A stretch of DNA of 64,000 nt from Streptomyces sp. SN-593 (GTDB lineage Bacteria; Actinomycetota; Actinomycetes; Streptomycetales; Streptomycetaceae): contig NZ_AP018365.1 in NCBI RefSeq assembly GCF_016756395.1, forward strand, positions 4,563,001 through 4,627,000. The letters run 5' to 3'. The translations under genes and the position numbers were made by a program. Within the stretch, counting starts at the first letter, position 1. Every line of letters starts with the position of its first letter. The notes below the pieces were generated by a model. That model made no database searches. It saw only the letters and a program-made list of their open reading frames with translations, and was not told where the DNA came from. Positions 16,512 to 24,856 of the stretch are shown here, in pieces.

Positions 16512-16975
16512 CGGGCCTCCGATTCCAGTGCGTCGAGAAGGGTGACGACCGCCTTCCGGGCCGCGGCCACGGCCTCCCCGGGGTCGTCCACGTGCGAGCG
16601 GAGTCCGTCCAGCAGCACGGCCGCCGTCCGCTCCCGGCTGTCGCGCAGCAGGTCCCGGCCGGCCGCGGTGAGCTGGACCCGGACGACCCGCCGGTCGTCG
16701 GTGCTGCGGTGCTTCTCCACGAGACCCCGCTCGTGCAGGTCGTGCAGCACCGTGGTCACCCGCGGCTGGGTGAGCCCCACCAGCGGCGGCAGGTCGGTGA
16801 CGCGCAGGGGCTCGTCCTCCAGGGCGGCGAGCACCCCCACGGAGCTGCGGGGCAGCTCGAAGCCGCCGATCTCGAAGAGGGTGCGGGACAGCCGCCCGAC
16901 GCCCGCCAGCAGCCCGTGCAGGGCCTGGGACATCTGCTCGTCCCCCGAGGCGGCGCGGGTGCGATCCAGATTCAT
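16508..16975 (-). CDS. MarR-family repressor, probably leaderless
   Basis: 155 residues. The winged helix covers LPRSSVGVLAALEDEPLRVT through LTQPRVTTVLHDLHERGLVE, with the wing DDRRVVRVQLTAAG. No Shine-Dalgarno is present before the ATG at 16975. A perfect TATAAT (complement of 16982-16987) lies six bases upstream, so the transcript should begin at the A of the ATG. An imperfect inverted repeat surrounds this -10, as expected for autorepression. It overlaps the FUSC gene and probably controls it in response to a phenolic or similar ligand, the usual MarR inducers. Confidence 0.88.
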   Translation of the reverse strand: MNLDRTRAASGDEQMSQALHGLLAGVGRLSRTLFEIGGFELPRSSVGVLAALEDEPLRVTDLPPLVGLTQPRVTTVLHDLHERGLVEKHRSTDDRRVVRVQLTAAGRDLLRDSRERTAAVLLDGLRSHVDDPGEAVAAARKAVVTLLDALESEAR

Positions 16976-16999
16976 ATGGAAATTATATATCCTACGAAT
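16970..16999 (-). promoter_or_regulatory. MarR promoter with overlapping operator
   Basis: On the minus strand a TATAAT lies six bases before the MarR ATG. ATTCATATGGA (16970-16980) and TCCTACGAAT (16990-16999) form an imperfect inverted repeat around it. This AT-rich island stands out in a GC-rich region and predicts a leaderless, autorepressed transcript. Confidence 0.6.
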
Positions 17000-17083
17000 G
17001 GAGTCGTCTCCACCGCACCACCCGTCCCACCGATCCCCCCTTCCCGCGATCCGATCACCGGCCCCTATGATCGAACCGTGGGC

Positions 17084-17106
17084 TGACGTTCCGTCACCTG
17101 GGTGAC
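17084..17106. promoter_or_regulatory. Overlapping palindromes upstream of the amidase gene
   Basis: TGACGTTCCGTCA (17084-17096) is an inverted repeat TGACG-nnn-CGTCA. It overlaps GTCACC-TG-GGTGAC (17093-17106), a perfect 6-base palindrome. The first element recurs as its exact reverse complement before the GH64 gene (19264-19276), so both secreted enzymes may share a regulator. Confidence 0.4.
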
Positions 17107-17144
17107 GACCGTCGGCACGTCGCACGGCGGAGGGTGGCAGACGG

Positions 17145-19079
17145 TTGGGACTCAGGCGGAGATCGAGAAGGAAGCTCGCGGCCTACGTCGTGGGCGCGAC
17201 GCTGGTCGTGGCGGGCGCCGTGTCGGCGCCGGCGGCGCTGGCCAGCCAGAACGGTGACGGCGCGGCCGCGGGCGCGGGCGCCTCGGGCGAGCAGCAGGAC
17301 TTCGCCGACGCCGCCCACGAGTCGAAGGTGCCGGAGTCGGTGCTGATGGCGGTGGCCTACCAGGAGTCCCGGTGGGACGTCCACCAGGGCCACAACACCA
17401 GCGGCGGGTACGGGCCGATGAGCCTGACCGACGTGACGCCGTCGATGGTCGCGGACGGCGGCGCCGGCGCGGTGGGTCGCTCCGACCTGGCCTCCCTGGC
17501 GGCCGACCCGTCGCTGCACACGCTGACCGCCGCGGCGAAGCTGCTCTCGGTGCCCGCGCAGGACGTGCGCACCGACCGCCGCTCCAACATCCGCGCCGCG
17601 GCCGCGCTGCTCGCGTCGTACGAGAAGCAGCTCAAGGGCGGCACCCCGGCGGACCCGGCCCAGTGGTACGCCGCGGTGGCCCGCTACAGCGGCTCCTCGG
17701 ACCAGTCGGCCGCTTCGGGCTTCGCGGACCGGGTGTTCGCCACCATGAAGGCGGGCGCCCGGCGCACCACAGCGCAGGGCCAGCAACTGCGCCTGGCGCC
17801 CCAGCCCTCGCTGCGCGGGGACACCGGCGGCCTGTCGGCCCTGCACCTGAAGCGGACGTCGTCGGCCGGCACCGACTGCCCGGTGCGGTTGGACTGCCGG
17901 TCGGCGCCCGCGGCGACGACCAACTACCAGGTCGCGAACCGCCCGGCCGACGGGATGACGATCGACTACATCGTCATCCACGACACCGAGACGTCGTACC
18001 AGACGGCCATCGACGGCTTCCAGAACCCGGCGACCGGCGACGCGGCGAACTACGTGATGCGCTCCTCGGACGGCGCGGTCACCCAGTCCGTGGCCGACAA
18101 GGACATCGCCTTCCAGGCCGGCAACTACTGGCTCAACATGCACTCGGTCGGCATCGAGCACGAGGGCTACGCGGCCCACGGCGCCACCTGGTACACGCAG
18201 GTCCAGTACGAGAACACCGCCGAACTGGTGAAGTACCTGGCGGCGAAGTACCACGTGAAGCTGGACCGCGAGCACATCATCGGCCACGACAACGTGCCCG
18301 GCCCGGTCGACTCGCTCGTCTCCGGCATGCACTGGGACCCGGGGCCGTACTGGGACTGGAACCAGTTCATGGACCTGCTCGGCGCGCCGACCGACCAGGG
18401 CGGCCACGGCGTGGGCCCGGTCGGCACCGCCGTGACGATCGCCCCGGACTTCGCGTCCGACCAGCAGACGGTGGAGGTCTGTCCGGCCGACGACCCGACC
18501 GGCGCCACCACCGCGTGCACCGACCGGACCGCCCCGTCCAGCACCCTGTACGTGCGGACCGCGCCCAGCGCGACCGCGCCCCTGGTGAGCGACCCGTACG
18601 TGCACGCCGACGGCTCGCCGGGCACGGACGAGATCAACGACTGGAGCGCCACGGTCTCGGCGGGGCAGCAGTTCGTCGTCGCCGGGCGGCAGGGCGAGTG
18701 GACGGCCGTCTGGTACGGCGGCCAGAAGGTGTGGTTCGACAACCCCGGCGGCGTGAACACCGTCAGGGCGCGGGGCGTGAGAATCCTCACCACCTCCGGC
18801 GGCACCGCCGCCCCGCTCTACGGCGAGGCGTACCCGGACGCGTCCGAGTACCCCGCCGGCCTGGCACCCGACACGGCCCCGGCCTTCGGCAGGTACGCCT
18901 TCCCCGCCGGCCAGGCGTACGTGGCGACGGCGCAGCCGGCCCACCGGGACGACTTCTACCCGGCCAACGGGACCACCCGGCCCACGGAGACCTACATCCC
19001 GGGCGCCGGCACGGTCTACACGATCCAGTACGACCACCGGTTGGCACTCGTCGACTCCTCGGCCGTGACGGTCGGCTGA
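17145..19079 (+). CDS. Secreted N-acetylmuramoyl-L-alanine amidase with N-terminal helical domain
   Basis: 644 residues from a TTG. The signal peptide (KLAAYVVGATLVVAGAVSAP, cut after ALA) is followed by a lytic-transglycosylase-like helical region (VPESVLMAVAYQESRWDVHQ, SGGYGPMSL) up to about residue 205. The amidase_2/PGRP domain, about 260-410, has IVIHDTET, NMHSVGIEHEGYA and IIGHDNVPGP. These provide the His ligands for zinc and the general residues for cleaving the lactyl-peptide amide bond. The C-terminal 230 residues contain SH3-like segments (LYVRTAPSATAPLV, EWTAVWYGGQKVWFDNP). It should act on cell-wall peptidoglycan outside the cell. A hairpin terminator follows the stop. Confidence 0.9.
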   Translation: MGLRRRSRRKLAAYVVGATLVVAGAVSAPAALASQNGDGAAAGAGASGEQQDFADAAHESKVPESVLMAVAYQESRWDVHQGHNTSGGYGPMSLTDVTPSMVADGGAGAVGRSDLASLAADPSLHTLTAAAKLLSVPAQDVRTDRRSNIRAAAALLASYEKQLKGGTPADPAQWYAAVARYSGSSDQSAASGFADRVFATMKAGARRTTAQGQQLRLAPQPSLRGDTGGLSALHLKRTSSAGTDCPVRLDCRSAPAATTNYQVANRPADGMTIDYIVIHDTETSYQTAIDGFQNPATGDAANYVMRSSDGAVTQSVADKDIAFQAGNYWLNMHSVGIEHEGYAAHGATWYTQVQYENTAELVKYLAAKYHVKLDREHIIGHDNVPGPVDSLVSGMHWDPGPYWDWNQFMDLLGAPTDQGGHGVGPVGTAVTIAPDFASDQQTVEVCPADDPTGATTACTDRTAPSSTLYVRTAPSATAPLVSDPYVHADGSPGTDEINDWSATVSAGQQFVVAGRQGEWTAVWYGGQKVWFDNPGGVNTVRARGVRILTTSGGTAAPLYGEAYPDASEYPAGLAPDTAPAFGRYAFPAGQAYVATAQPAHRDDFYPANGTTRPTETYIPGAGTVYTIQYDHRLALVDSSAVTVG

Positions 19080-19085
19080 ACCCGT

Positions 19086-19109
19086 GCCGGGGGCGGACCC
19101 GCCCCCGGC
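19086..19109 (+). terminator. Strong GC hairpin after the amidase gene
   Basis: GCCGGGGGCG (19086-19095), loop GACC, CGCCCCCGGC (19100-19109), a perfect 10-base stem seven bases after the stop. It is a likely terminator despite the absence of a U run. Confidence 0.65.
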
Positions 19110-19188
19110 GCCCCACGGGCCCCCTCCGCGGCACCTTCGCCGCGGACGGGGGCCCGCAGGCTTTTGCGGTGACTTTCCTTGACGGCAT

Positions 19189-19200
19189 TGGTCCAGTCCA
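19189..19200. promoter_or_regulatory. DasR-like half-perfect operator upstream of GH64 gene
   Basis: TGGTCCAGTCCA matches 10 of 12 positions of the DasR core TGGTCTAGACCA known from streptomycete chitinolytic genes. A TTGACG just left (19179-19184) could be the -35. This supports, but does not prove, control by the N-acetylglucosamine regulator. Confidence 0.35.
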
Positions 19201-19263
19201 AATACCGTCTCGTCAGCCCCAGCACCCTTGCAGAGCGCATCGCCCCCCACCCCGTCGCGCTAC

Positions 19264-19276
19264 TGACGGAACGTCA
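19264..19276. promoter_or_regulatory. TGACG-nnn-CGTCA element before GH64 gene
   Basis: TGACGGAACGTCA is the exact reverse complement of the element at 17084-17096 upstream of the amidase gene. It lies 17 bases before the GTG start, so a bound protein would interfere with transcription or initiation. Confidence 0.4.
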
Positions 19277-19293
19277 CCCCCCAGGGAGCATCT

Positions 19294-20952
19294 GTGGTTT
19301 CCCGACGTTCGTTTCTCGCCGCAACCGGTGCCACCGGTGCCGCGGCCGTAATCGCGCCCGTGTCGTCGCTGCTACCGCAGGCCGCCGCAGCGGGTGTCTC
19401 GCTGCCGCTGAAACTCCAGAACAACTCCGGCCAGGGCAGCGTGTACGCCTACGTCTCCGGGTCGGACAGCAGCGGCTGGCCGGTGTTCGTCACCTCCGAC
19501 GGCGCCGTGCACCGGCTGGCCAACCCGTCCTCGCCGGTGACCCCCATCGCCGACTACTCCATCGCCCTCGGCGCCTCCGGCTCCTCGGTGACGGTGAACC
19601 TCTCGAACTACGTCATCGGCGGCCGGGTCTGGTTCTCGATCGGCCAGAAGCTCCAGTTCTTCGTCAACCCCGGCACCGTGCCCGGGCTGGTGCAGCCGGC
19701 GCTGGTCAGCGCCGACCCGAACTGGAACACCAACTGGACGTTCTGCGAGTTCACCTTCAACAGCGCCAACCTCTACGCCAACATCAGCTACGTGGACATG
19801 GTCGCGCTGCCCATCTCGATGGCCAGCACCGGCGCTTCCGGCAACCAGTCGGTCAGCCCGCTGCCCACCGGCGCGCTGGCGTCCATCGCCTCGGGCCTCC
19901 AGGCGCAGCACGCCGCCGACGGCGCCCCGTGGGACCACCTCGTGGTCAGCAACTCCTCCGGCGGGGTGCTGCGGGTGCTCTCGCCCTCGCACGCGCCGGT
20001 GGACTTCGGCGGCTACTGGGACGACTACCTCAACCGGGTCTGGAGCCACTACGCCGGCACCTCGCTGACCGTCAACGGCCAGGGCAGCATCGGCGCGTAC
20101 TCCGGCAAGGTGTCCGGCAGCGCGATCGTGTTCTCCGGACTCAATGACAACGGTGTCGCGTTCACCAAGCCCAGCGCCGTGGACATCTTCGGCTGCGCGT
20201 CGGGCCCGCTCTACAACTCCGGCGCGGACGCCCGCGGCGCGGTGGCCGCCCGGCTGGCCGCCGCGATCAACCGCAGCAGCCTGCTGGTCTCCGGCGGGAA
20301 CAACCAGCCCGACGGCGTGACCGCGTCGCAGTACTACCAGGACCCGATCACCAACCACTACGCGCGCCTGGTGCACCAGTACGCGAGCATCGGCTACGCG
20401 TTCCCGTACGACGACGTCGGCCCCACCGGCCAGGCGCCGGTCGACGGCCACATCCAGGACGGCGCCCCCACGTCGTGGACGGTCTCCCTGGGCGCGGGGG
20501 CCGGTTCGGGCACGGGCGGCACCGGTGGCACCGGTACCGGCACCAGCGCCTACAGCACCATCAGGGCCTCGTCGTACGCCGGGCAGAGCGGTGTCCAGAC
20601 CGAGACCACCACCGACTCCGGCGGCGGCCAGGACGTCGGCTACATCTCCAACGGCGACTGGCTGAAGTTCTCGTCCGTCAACTTCGGTTCGTCGTCGCCG
20701 AACCAGTTCGTGGCCCGGCTGGCCTCCGGCGCGGCCGCGGGCATCAGCGGCGCGATCCAGGTCCGGCTGGACAGCACCGGCGGCACGAAGGTCGCCGAGA
20801 TCGACTTCGCCAACAACGGCGGCTGGCAGAACTGGCAGACGGTCCCCGCCAACATGGTCGCCTCCGCGACCGGCGTCCACGACGTCTACCTGGTCTTCGC
20901 CGGCAGCACGTCGGACTTCGTCAACATCAACTGGTTCAGCTTCACCAGCTGA
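19294..20952 (+). CDS. Tat-exported GH64 beta-1,3-glucanase with C-terminal CBM6-like module
   Basis: 552 residues from GTG with GGGAG before it. A twin-arginine signal (SRRSFLAATGATGAAAVIAP) precedes a catalytic domain beginning LPLKLQNNSGQGSVYAYVSG, the thaumatin-like/GH64 start. DFGGYWDDYLNRVWSHYAG, FGCASGPLYNSG and YAFPYDDVGP follow. GH64 enzymes release laminaripentaose from beta-1,3-glucan. After a Gly/Thr linker, residues about 430-552 (STIRASSYAGQSGVQTETTT, DVGYISNGDWLKFSSVNFG, WFSFTS) form a beta-sandwich CBM6/carbohydrate-binding module. It is probably used against fungal walls. It shares an upstream palindrome with the preceding amidase gene and has a DasR-like site. Confidence 0.9.
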   Translation: MVSRRSFLAATGATGAAAVIAPVSSLLPQAAAAGVSLPLKLQNNSGQGSVYAYVSGSDSSGWPVFVTSDGAVHRLANPSSPVTPIADYSIALGASGSSVTVNLSNYVIGGRVWFSIGQKLQFFVNPGTVPGLVQPALVSADPNWNTNWTFCEFTFNSANLYANISYVDMVALPISMASTGASGNQSVSPLPTGALASIASGLQAQHAADGAPWDHLVVSNSSGGVLRVLSPSHAPVDFGGYWDDYLNRVWSHYAGTSLTVNGQGSIGAYSGKVSGSAIVFSGLNDNGVAFTKPSAVDIFGCASGPLYNSGADARGAVAARLAAAINRSSLLVSGGNNQPDGVTASQYYQDPITNHYARLVHQYASIGYAFPYDDVGPTGQAPVDGHIQDGAPTSWTVSLGAGAGSGTGGTGGTGTGTSAYSTIRASSYAGQSGVQTETTTDSGGGQDVGYISNGDWLKFSSVNFGSSSPNQFVARLASGAAAGISGAIQVRLDSTGGTKVAEIDFANNGGWQNWQTVPANMVASATGVHDVYLVFAGSTSDFVNINWFSFTS

Positions 20953-20968
20953 ACGCGTCCCGCGCCCC

Positions 20969-21008
20969 GCGTGCGGCCGTCGCCGGGCGACCGGCGGCGG
21001 CCGCACGC
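20969..21008. terminator. Long inverted repeat between convergent genes
   Basis: GCGTGCGGCCG (20969-20979) pairs perfectly with CGGCCGCACGC (20998-21008), 11 bases with an 18-base loop, between the GH64 gene and the oppositely read amidase gene. Further GGGCCGGACCGGG direct repeats follow (21016-21065). Confidence 0.6.
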
Positions 21009-21076
21009 GTCTGCGGCGGGCCGGACCGGGGGCCGGCCGTGCGGCCGCGGGCCGGACCGGGGCCGGCCATGCGGCG

Positions 21077-22531
21077 TCACACGGCGGCCGCGCGGCGGCC
21101 GAGCCACGTCGGGGCCCGCACGGCCGCCTCGAAGCAGGCCGCCGCCCGCAGGACCACCGCGTCGGCCAGGTGGCCCCCGAGCAGGTGGACGCCGACGGGC
21201 AGCCCGTCCGGGGTGAGGGCGGCGGGTACCGAAGCGGCCGGCAGCCCCGTGAGGTTGGCGACGAAGGTGAACGGGCTCCAGTCCTCGGGGGCCGCCGGGT
21301 GGCCGTCGATCGTCTCGGGCCCGCGCCGCCCGACCGCGAAGGGCGGTACCGCGACGACGGGGGTCAGGAGCAGGTCGTAGCGCTCCATCAGCGGCCACAC
21401 CTGGTTGCACAGCCGTTGCCGGGCCATGAGCGCGTCCGTGAACTCCGCCCCGCGCCAGTCGCGTCGGACCAGTTCGACCAGGTGCGGGGACATCCGGTCG
21501 CCGTGGCGCCGGACGAGGTCCCGCATGCCGGTGAGGTCGGTGTCGTGGGCGACGATGGTCGCGTACACGTCGAGGGTCTCGCGCCCCCAGGGGACGTCGA
21601 CCTCCTCGACGTGGCAGCCGAGGGTGTCCTCGAACACCCGCGCCGCGCCGCGCAGCACCTCCCGCACCCGGGGGTCGACCCGCGCGTGGCCCCAGTCCTC
21701 GGAGAAGCCGATCCGCAGCCCGCGGACGTCGCCGTGCGCCGCGGTGCCCCAGTCGACGTCGCCGCACGGGATGGAGTGGCGGTCGCGCGGGTCCGGACCG
21801 GCGATCACCGACAGCAGCAGCGCCGCGTCGTCGACGCCGCGGGCCAGCGGCCCGATGTGCTCCACCGACTCCCAGCCCGACAGCCCCGGGAAGCGCGGAT
21901 CGCGGCAGCCGGGGTACAGCGGCACCCGGCCCATCGAGGGCTTGATCCCGACCACCCCGCAGAACGACGCGGGCGAGCGCACCGATCCGCCGCCGTCGCT
22001 GCCGAGGGCCAGCGGGGTCATGCCGGTGGCGACGGCGACCGCGGAACCGGCCGACGAACCCCCGGAGGTGAGCGCGGGGTTCCACGGGTTGCGGGTGGTG
22101 GGGAAGACCGGGTTGTGGCCCACGCCGCCGTAGCCGAGTTCGGAGACGTTCGTCTTGCCCGCGACGAGCGCGCCCGCGGCCACCGCGCGCCGGACCACGA
22201 CGTCGTCCTCGTCGGGGACGAAGTCCCGGTAGGCCGGGGTGCCCGCGGCGGTGCGGATGCCCCGGGTGGCGATCAGGTCCTTCACCGCGAGCGGCACGCC
22301 GGCGAGCGCGCCGACCGGCTCGCCGCGCGCCAGCCGCCGCTGGAGCGCGCGGGCCTGCCGGAGCATGACCTCGTCGGCGCGGGTGCAGAAGGCGTGCAGG
22401 GACGCGTCCAGCCGGTCGATGCGGGCGGCGGTGGCCTCGGCGATCTCCACCGGCGAGAGTTCGCCGTCGCGGACCGCCCGGGCGATGCGGCGCGCCGGCA
22501 TCGCGAGCAACTCCGCCATGAGGTCCGTCAT
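21077..22531 (-). CDS. Amidase-signature (AS) family amidase
   Basis: 484 residues. The Ser-cisSer-Lys triad is readable: Lys84 in GVPLAVKDLIATRG, the cis-Ser in TSGGSSAGSAVA (159-160) and the nucleophile Ser183 in GSDGGGSVRSPA. Length and motif order match amidases such as aryl/acylamidase or GatA-like enzymes, but the usual GatB and GatC partners are absent, so it hydrolyses a small amide rather than charging tRNA. AAAGGGG precedes the ATG. It is divergent from a GntR-type regulator, which may control it. The substrate is unknown. Confidence 0.92.
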   Translation of the reverse strand: MTDLMAELLAMPARRIARAVRDGELSPVEIAEATAARIDRLDASLHAFCTRADEVMLRQARALQRRLARGEPVGALAGVPLAVKDLIATRGIRTAAGTPAYRDFVPDEDDVVVRRAVAAGALVAGKTNVSELGYGGVGHNPVFPTTRNPWNPALTSGGSSAGSAVAVATGMTPLALGSDGGGSVRSPASFCGVVGIKPSMGRVPLYPGCRDPRFPGLSGWESVEHIGPLARGVDDAALLLSVIAGPDPRDRHSIPCGDVDWGTAAHGDVRGLRIGFSEDWGHARVDPRVREVLRGAARVFEDTLGCHVEEVDVPWGRETLDVYATIVAHDTDLTGMRDLVRRHGDRMSPHLVELVRRDWRGAEFTDALMARQRLCNQVWPLMERYDLLLTPVVAVPPFAVGRRGPETIDGHPAAPEDWSPFTFVANLTGLPAASVPAALTPDGLPVGVHLLGGHLADAVVLRAAACFEAAVRAPTWLGRRAAAV

Positions 22532-22552
22532 CGTCGTGCCCCTTTCGGGCCG

Positions 22553-22588
22553 GGTACGGGTGGGGTACGGGTACGGGTACGGGTGCGG
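22553..22588. repeat. TACGGG hexanucleotide repeats in a 337-bp regulatory gap
   Basis: Several near-perfect GTACGGG units follow the amidase start on its 5' side. The rest of the gap (22532-22868) is repetitive GGTGCGG/GGCGCG sequence, with an AT-richer patch around 22746-22790 (TATATCCGGCGCGG, GATGTATCGGCGCC). The promoters of the divergent amidase and GntR genes must lie here, but I cannot place them. Confidence 0.6.
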
Positions 22589-22868
22589 GCAGGTGCACGG
22601 CGCGCGGCGGTGCGGTGGGCGGCGCGCGGTGGTGCGGTGGTGCGTGGTGCGGTGCGTGAAGGTGCGGCGCGGGACGGCGCGGGGTCGCCCCCCTTCGTGC
22701 CGGCGAACCTAGCCGCGGCGTGTTGCCGCGGTGTGGCCTCGCCGGTATATCCGGCGCGGCGGCCGGGGCCGCGCGGATGTATCGGCGCCGTGACCTGCGG
22801 GTAATGCCGCGTTCCTAGGGTGAGAGGGGTGAGGGGTGTACGAGGGGAGCGGGCGGGGAGGCGGGCCG

Positions 22869-23609
22869 GTGCGCCGTGACGCCCGGGCCGGAGCGGGCCG
22901 CGCGGCCGGGAGCCGGATGCCCGCGCTGTGGCTGGGCCTGCTCGCCACCGGCTTCGAGGGCAGCGCGCGGGCGGCGGTGCTGGCCCGGCTGAGGTCGGTC
23001 ATCCTCGCCGGCCTGGTCCCGCCGGGCGCTCCCATCAACGTCGACGACGTCGCCGACCGCCTCCTGATCAGCCGCGTCCCGGTCCGGGAGGCGCTCAGGA
23101 CCTTGATCACCGAGGGGCTCGTCGAGCACGAGGAGCGCGGCGGCTTCAGCGTCTGCCACGTCACGCGCGACGAGCTGTCGGAGCTGTACACGGTCCGCGA
23201 AGCGCTGGAGCGGGCGGCCCTGCGCGCGGCGGTGGAGCGCGCCACGGCCGACGACGACGCCGCGGTCCGCAGGGCCTACGACGACCTCACGTCGTCCATC
23301 GACGCGCACGACGGCCGCGGCCACCAGCGCGGGAGCAAGGCGTTCCACTTCGCGATGGTGCGCGCGTGCGGCATGCGCCGCCTGGTCGGGACGCTCGAAC
23401 AGGCGTGGAACCTGACGCTGCCCGCCCAGCCGATGGCGTACCTGTCGCCGCGGGGCCGGCGGGCCCTGCACGAGGAACACCGGGCCATGGCCGAGGCGTT
23501 CGCCGCCCGTGACACGGACGGGCTCCTCACACTCAGCGCGCTGCACTACCGGCGCAACCAGCACATCGTCAGGGACCTGCCGGAGGACTCCAGGCTGCGT
23601 CCCGATTAG
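22869..23609 (+). CDS. GntR-family (FCD-type) transcription regulator
   Basis: About 246 residues from the GTG at 22869, which has the best ribosome binding site (GGGGAGG); GTG 22836 and ATG 22917 are alternatives. The winged helix is LARLRSVILAGLVPPGAPIN, then VADRLLISRVPVREALRTLI, with the recognition helix SRVPVREALR typical of GntR. The C-terminal all-helical FCD domain contains YTVREALERAALRAAVERA and HFAMVRACGMRRLVGTLEQA, with metal/ligand His residues. FCD regulators usually sense organic acids. It is divergent from the amidase gene and followed, convergently, by the LLM oxidoreductase. Confidence 0.9.
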   Translation: MRRDARAGAGRAAGSRMPALWLGLLATGFEGSARAAVLARLRSVILAGLVPPGAPINVDDVADRLLISRVPVREALRTLITEGLVEHEERGGFSVCHVTRDELSELYTVREALERAALRAAVERATADDDAAVRRAYDDLTSSIDAHDGRGHQRGSKAFHFAMVRACGMRRLVGTLEQAWNLTLPAQPMAYLSPRGRRALHEEHRAMAEAFAARDTDGLLTLSALHYRRNQHIVRDLPEDSRLRPD

Positions 23610-23651
23610 CCCGTAGCCCGCCGGGGCGCCGGGCCGCCGTGCCCGGGCGGG

Positions 23652-24554
23652 TCAGCCCCTCCGTACGCCCTCCAGGATCCGCGACACGCGCTCCAGCGCC
23701 TGGTCGACGCCCTCGTCGCTGTAGGTCGTGTCGATCATGACGTGGTCGATGCCGGTGCGCTCCCCCACGGTCCTGACGGCGTCGGCGACCCGGTCGGACG
23801 GGGTGCCCGCATCGATGTTGACGCGCAGCACGCTGTCGATGGCGGACGGCTCGCGGCCCGCCTCCCGGGCGGCCGCGTCCACGAACGCCCGCTGCCGTTC
23901 GAGCCCGTCGAGGTCGAGCCAGCTCGGCACCACGCAGAACGGCAGCCACCCGTCGGCGCGGCGGGCGACCCGCCGCAGCGCGCGTGGGGACTGCCCGCCG
24001 AGGTAGAAGGGCGGGCGGGGCCGGCGAGCCGGTTTGAGCGGCGCGTGGTGCAGGGGGACGGACAGGTGGTTCCCGCGGTACCCGGCCGGGTCCTGCGTCC
24101 AGATCGCGTCGAGCGCGTCGAGGGTCTCGTCCATCCGGGCGCCGCGCGTGGTGAAGTCGAGGCCGGCGGCTTCGTACTCCTCCGGTGACCAGCCGACGCC
24201 GAAGCCCGGCAGCAGGCGGCCCCCGCTGATCCGGTCGATGGTCGTCAGCGACCTGGCCAGTTGCACCGGCGGGTAGAGCGGGGCGACCAGCACGTGGCTG
24301 CCGAGGGCGACGTGCGCGGTGGCGCCGGCGGCGACCGCCAGCAAGGTGAAGGGATCTGCCGCGGGGTTCAGCTCGGCGGGGATGGTGGTCCCCTGACCGC
24401 CGTAGCCGACGCTCGGCCGGACCGCGGCGAGGTTGCGGTCGCCCACCCACAGGCTGGCCGCGCCCGCCGACTCGGCCGCGCGCGCGAACTCGGCCGCCCG
24501 TGCGACCTCGAAAGCCTGCTGGTGGAACTGGGGCAGGGCGAATCCGACCTTCAC
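23652..24554 (-). CDS. LLM-class (F420/FMN-dependent) oxidoreductase
   Basis: 300 residues from GTG with GGAGGACGCC upstream. The TIM-barrel bacterial luciferase-like fold is shown by KVGFALPQFHQQAFEVARAA, ESAGAASLWVGDRN, GVGWSPEEYEAAGLDFTTRG (the strongly conserved G-x-GW-x-x-E-Y motif) and PPFYLGGQSPRALRRVARRA. In actinomycetes such proteins usually bind reduced F420 and act as hydride-transfer enzymes or monooxygenases. The substrate is unknown. It is divergent from aminopeptidase N, with a 302-base gap rich in short GC repeats and no recognised site. Confidence 0.92.
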   Translation of the reverse strand: MKVGFALPQFHQQAFEVARAAEFARAAESAGAASLWVGDRNLAAVRPSVGYGGQGTTIPAELNPAADPFTLLAVAAGATAHVALGSHVLVAPLYPPVQLARSLTTIDRISGGRLLPGFGVGWSPEEYEAAGLDFTTRGARMDETLDALDAIWTQDPAGYRGNHLSVPLHHAPLKPARRPRPPFYLGGQSPRALRRVARRADGWLPFCVVPSWLDLDGLERQRAFVDAAAREAGREPSAIDSVLRVNIDAGTPSDRVADAVRTVGERTGIDHVMIDTTYSDEGVDQALERVSRILEGVRRG

Positions 24555-24856
24555 GGCGTCCTCCGTCTGCTGGGTGGCGTGCTCCGGCTGCTGTGCGGGG
24601 TGCTCGGGCGGGGCGCTCGGGCGAGGTGCGCAGTGCCCGGGCGGGGCGCGGGTGTTCGGGCATGCGCGGGGTGCTCGGGTCCGTGCGGGACTCCTACCCC
24701 GGGTGGAGGGTGCGTACGTCCGCGACCGCGCGGGGCCCGTCCGCGACCCCGCGACCCCGCGGGACCGCGCCGGGGCAGGGCCGGGGACGTCCGCGGCCGG
24801 CTCGTACGCCGCAAATCCGGTTGTCCGGCGCGCGCGGGGTGCGGCAGCATGCGGGA

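Noticed and set aside
13683..17105. A plus-strand open frame of about 1140 codons
   Set aside because: It is the complement of the FUSC, MarR and NUDIX genes and has no domain; Arg/Gly/Pro-rich composition is typical of shadow frames in GC-rich DNA.
24500..24856. Upstream extension of aminopeptidase N by 119 codons
   Set aside because: The extra residues are Arg/Pro-rich and not part of the M1 family; ATG 24857 matches the family start.
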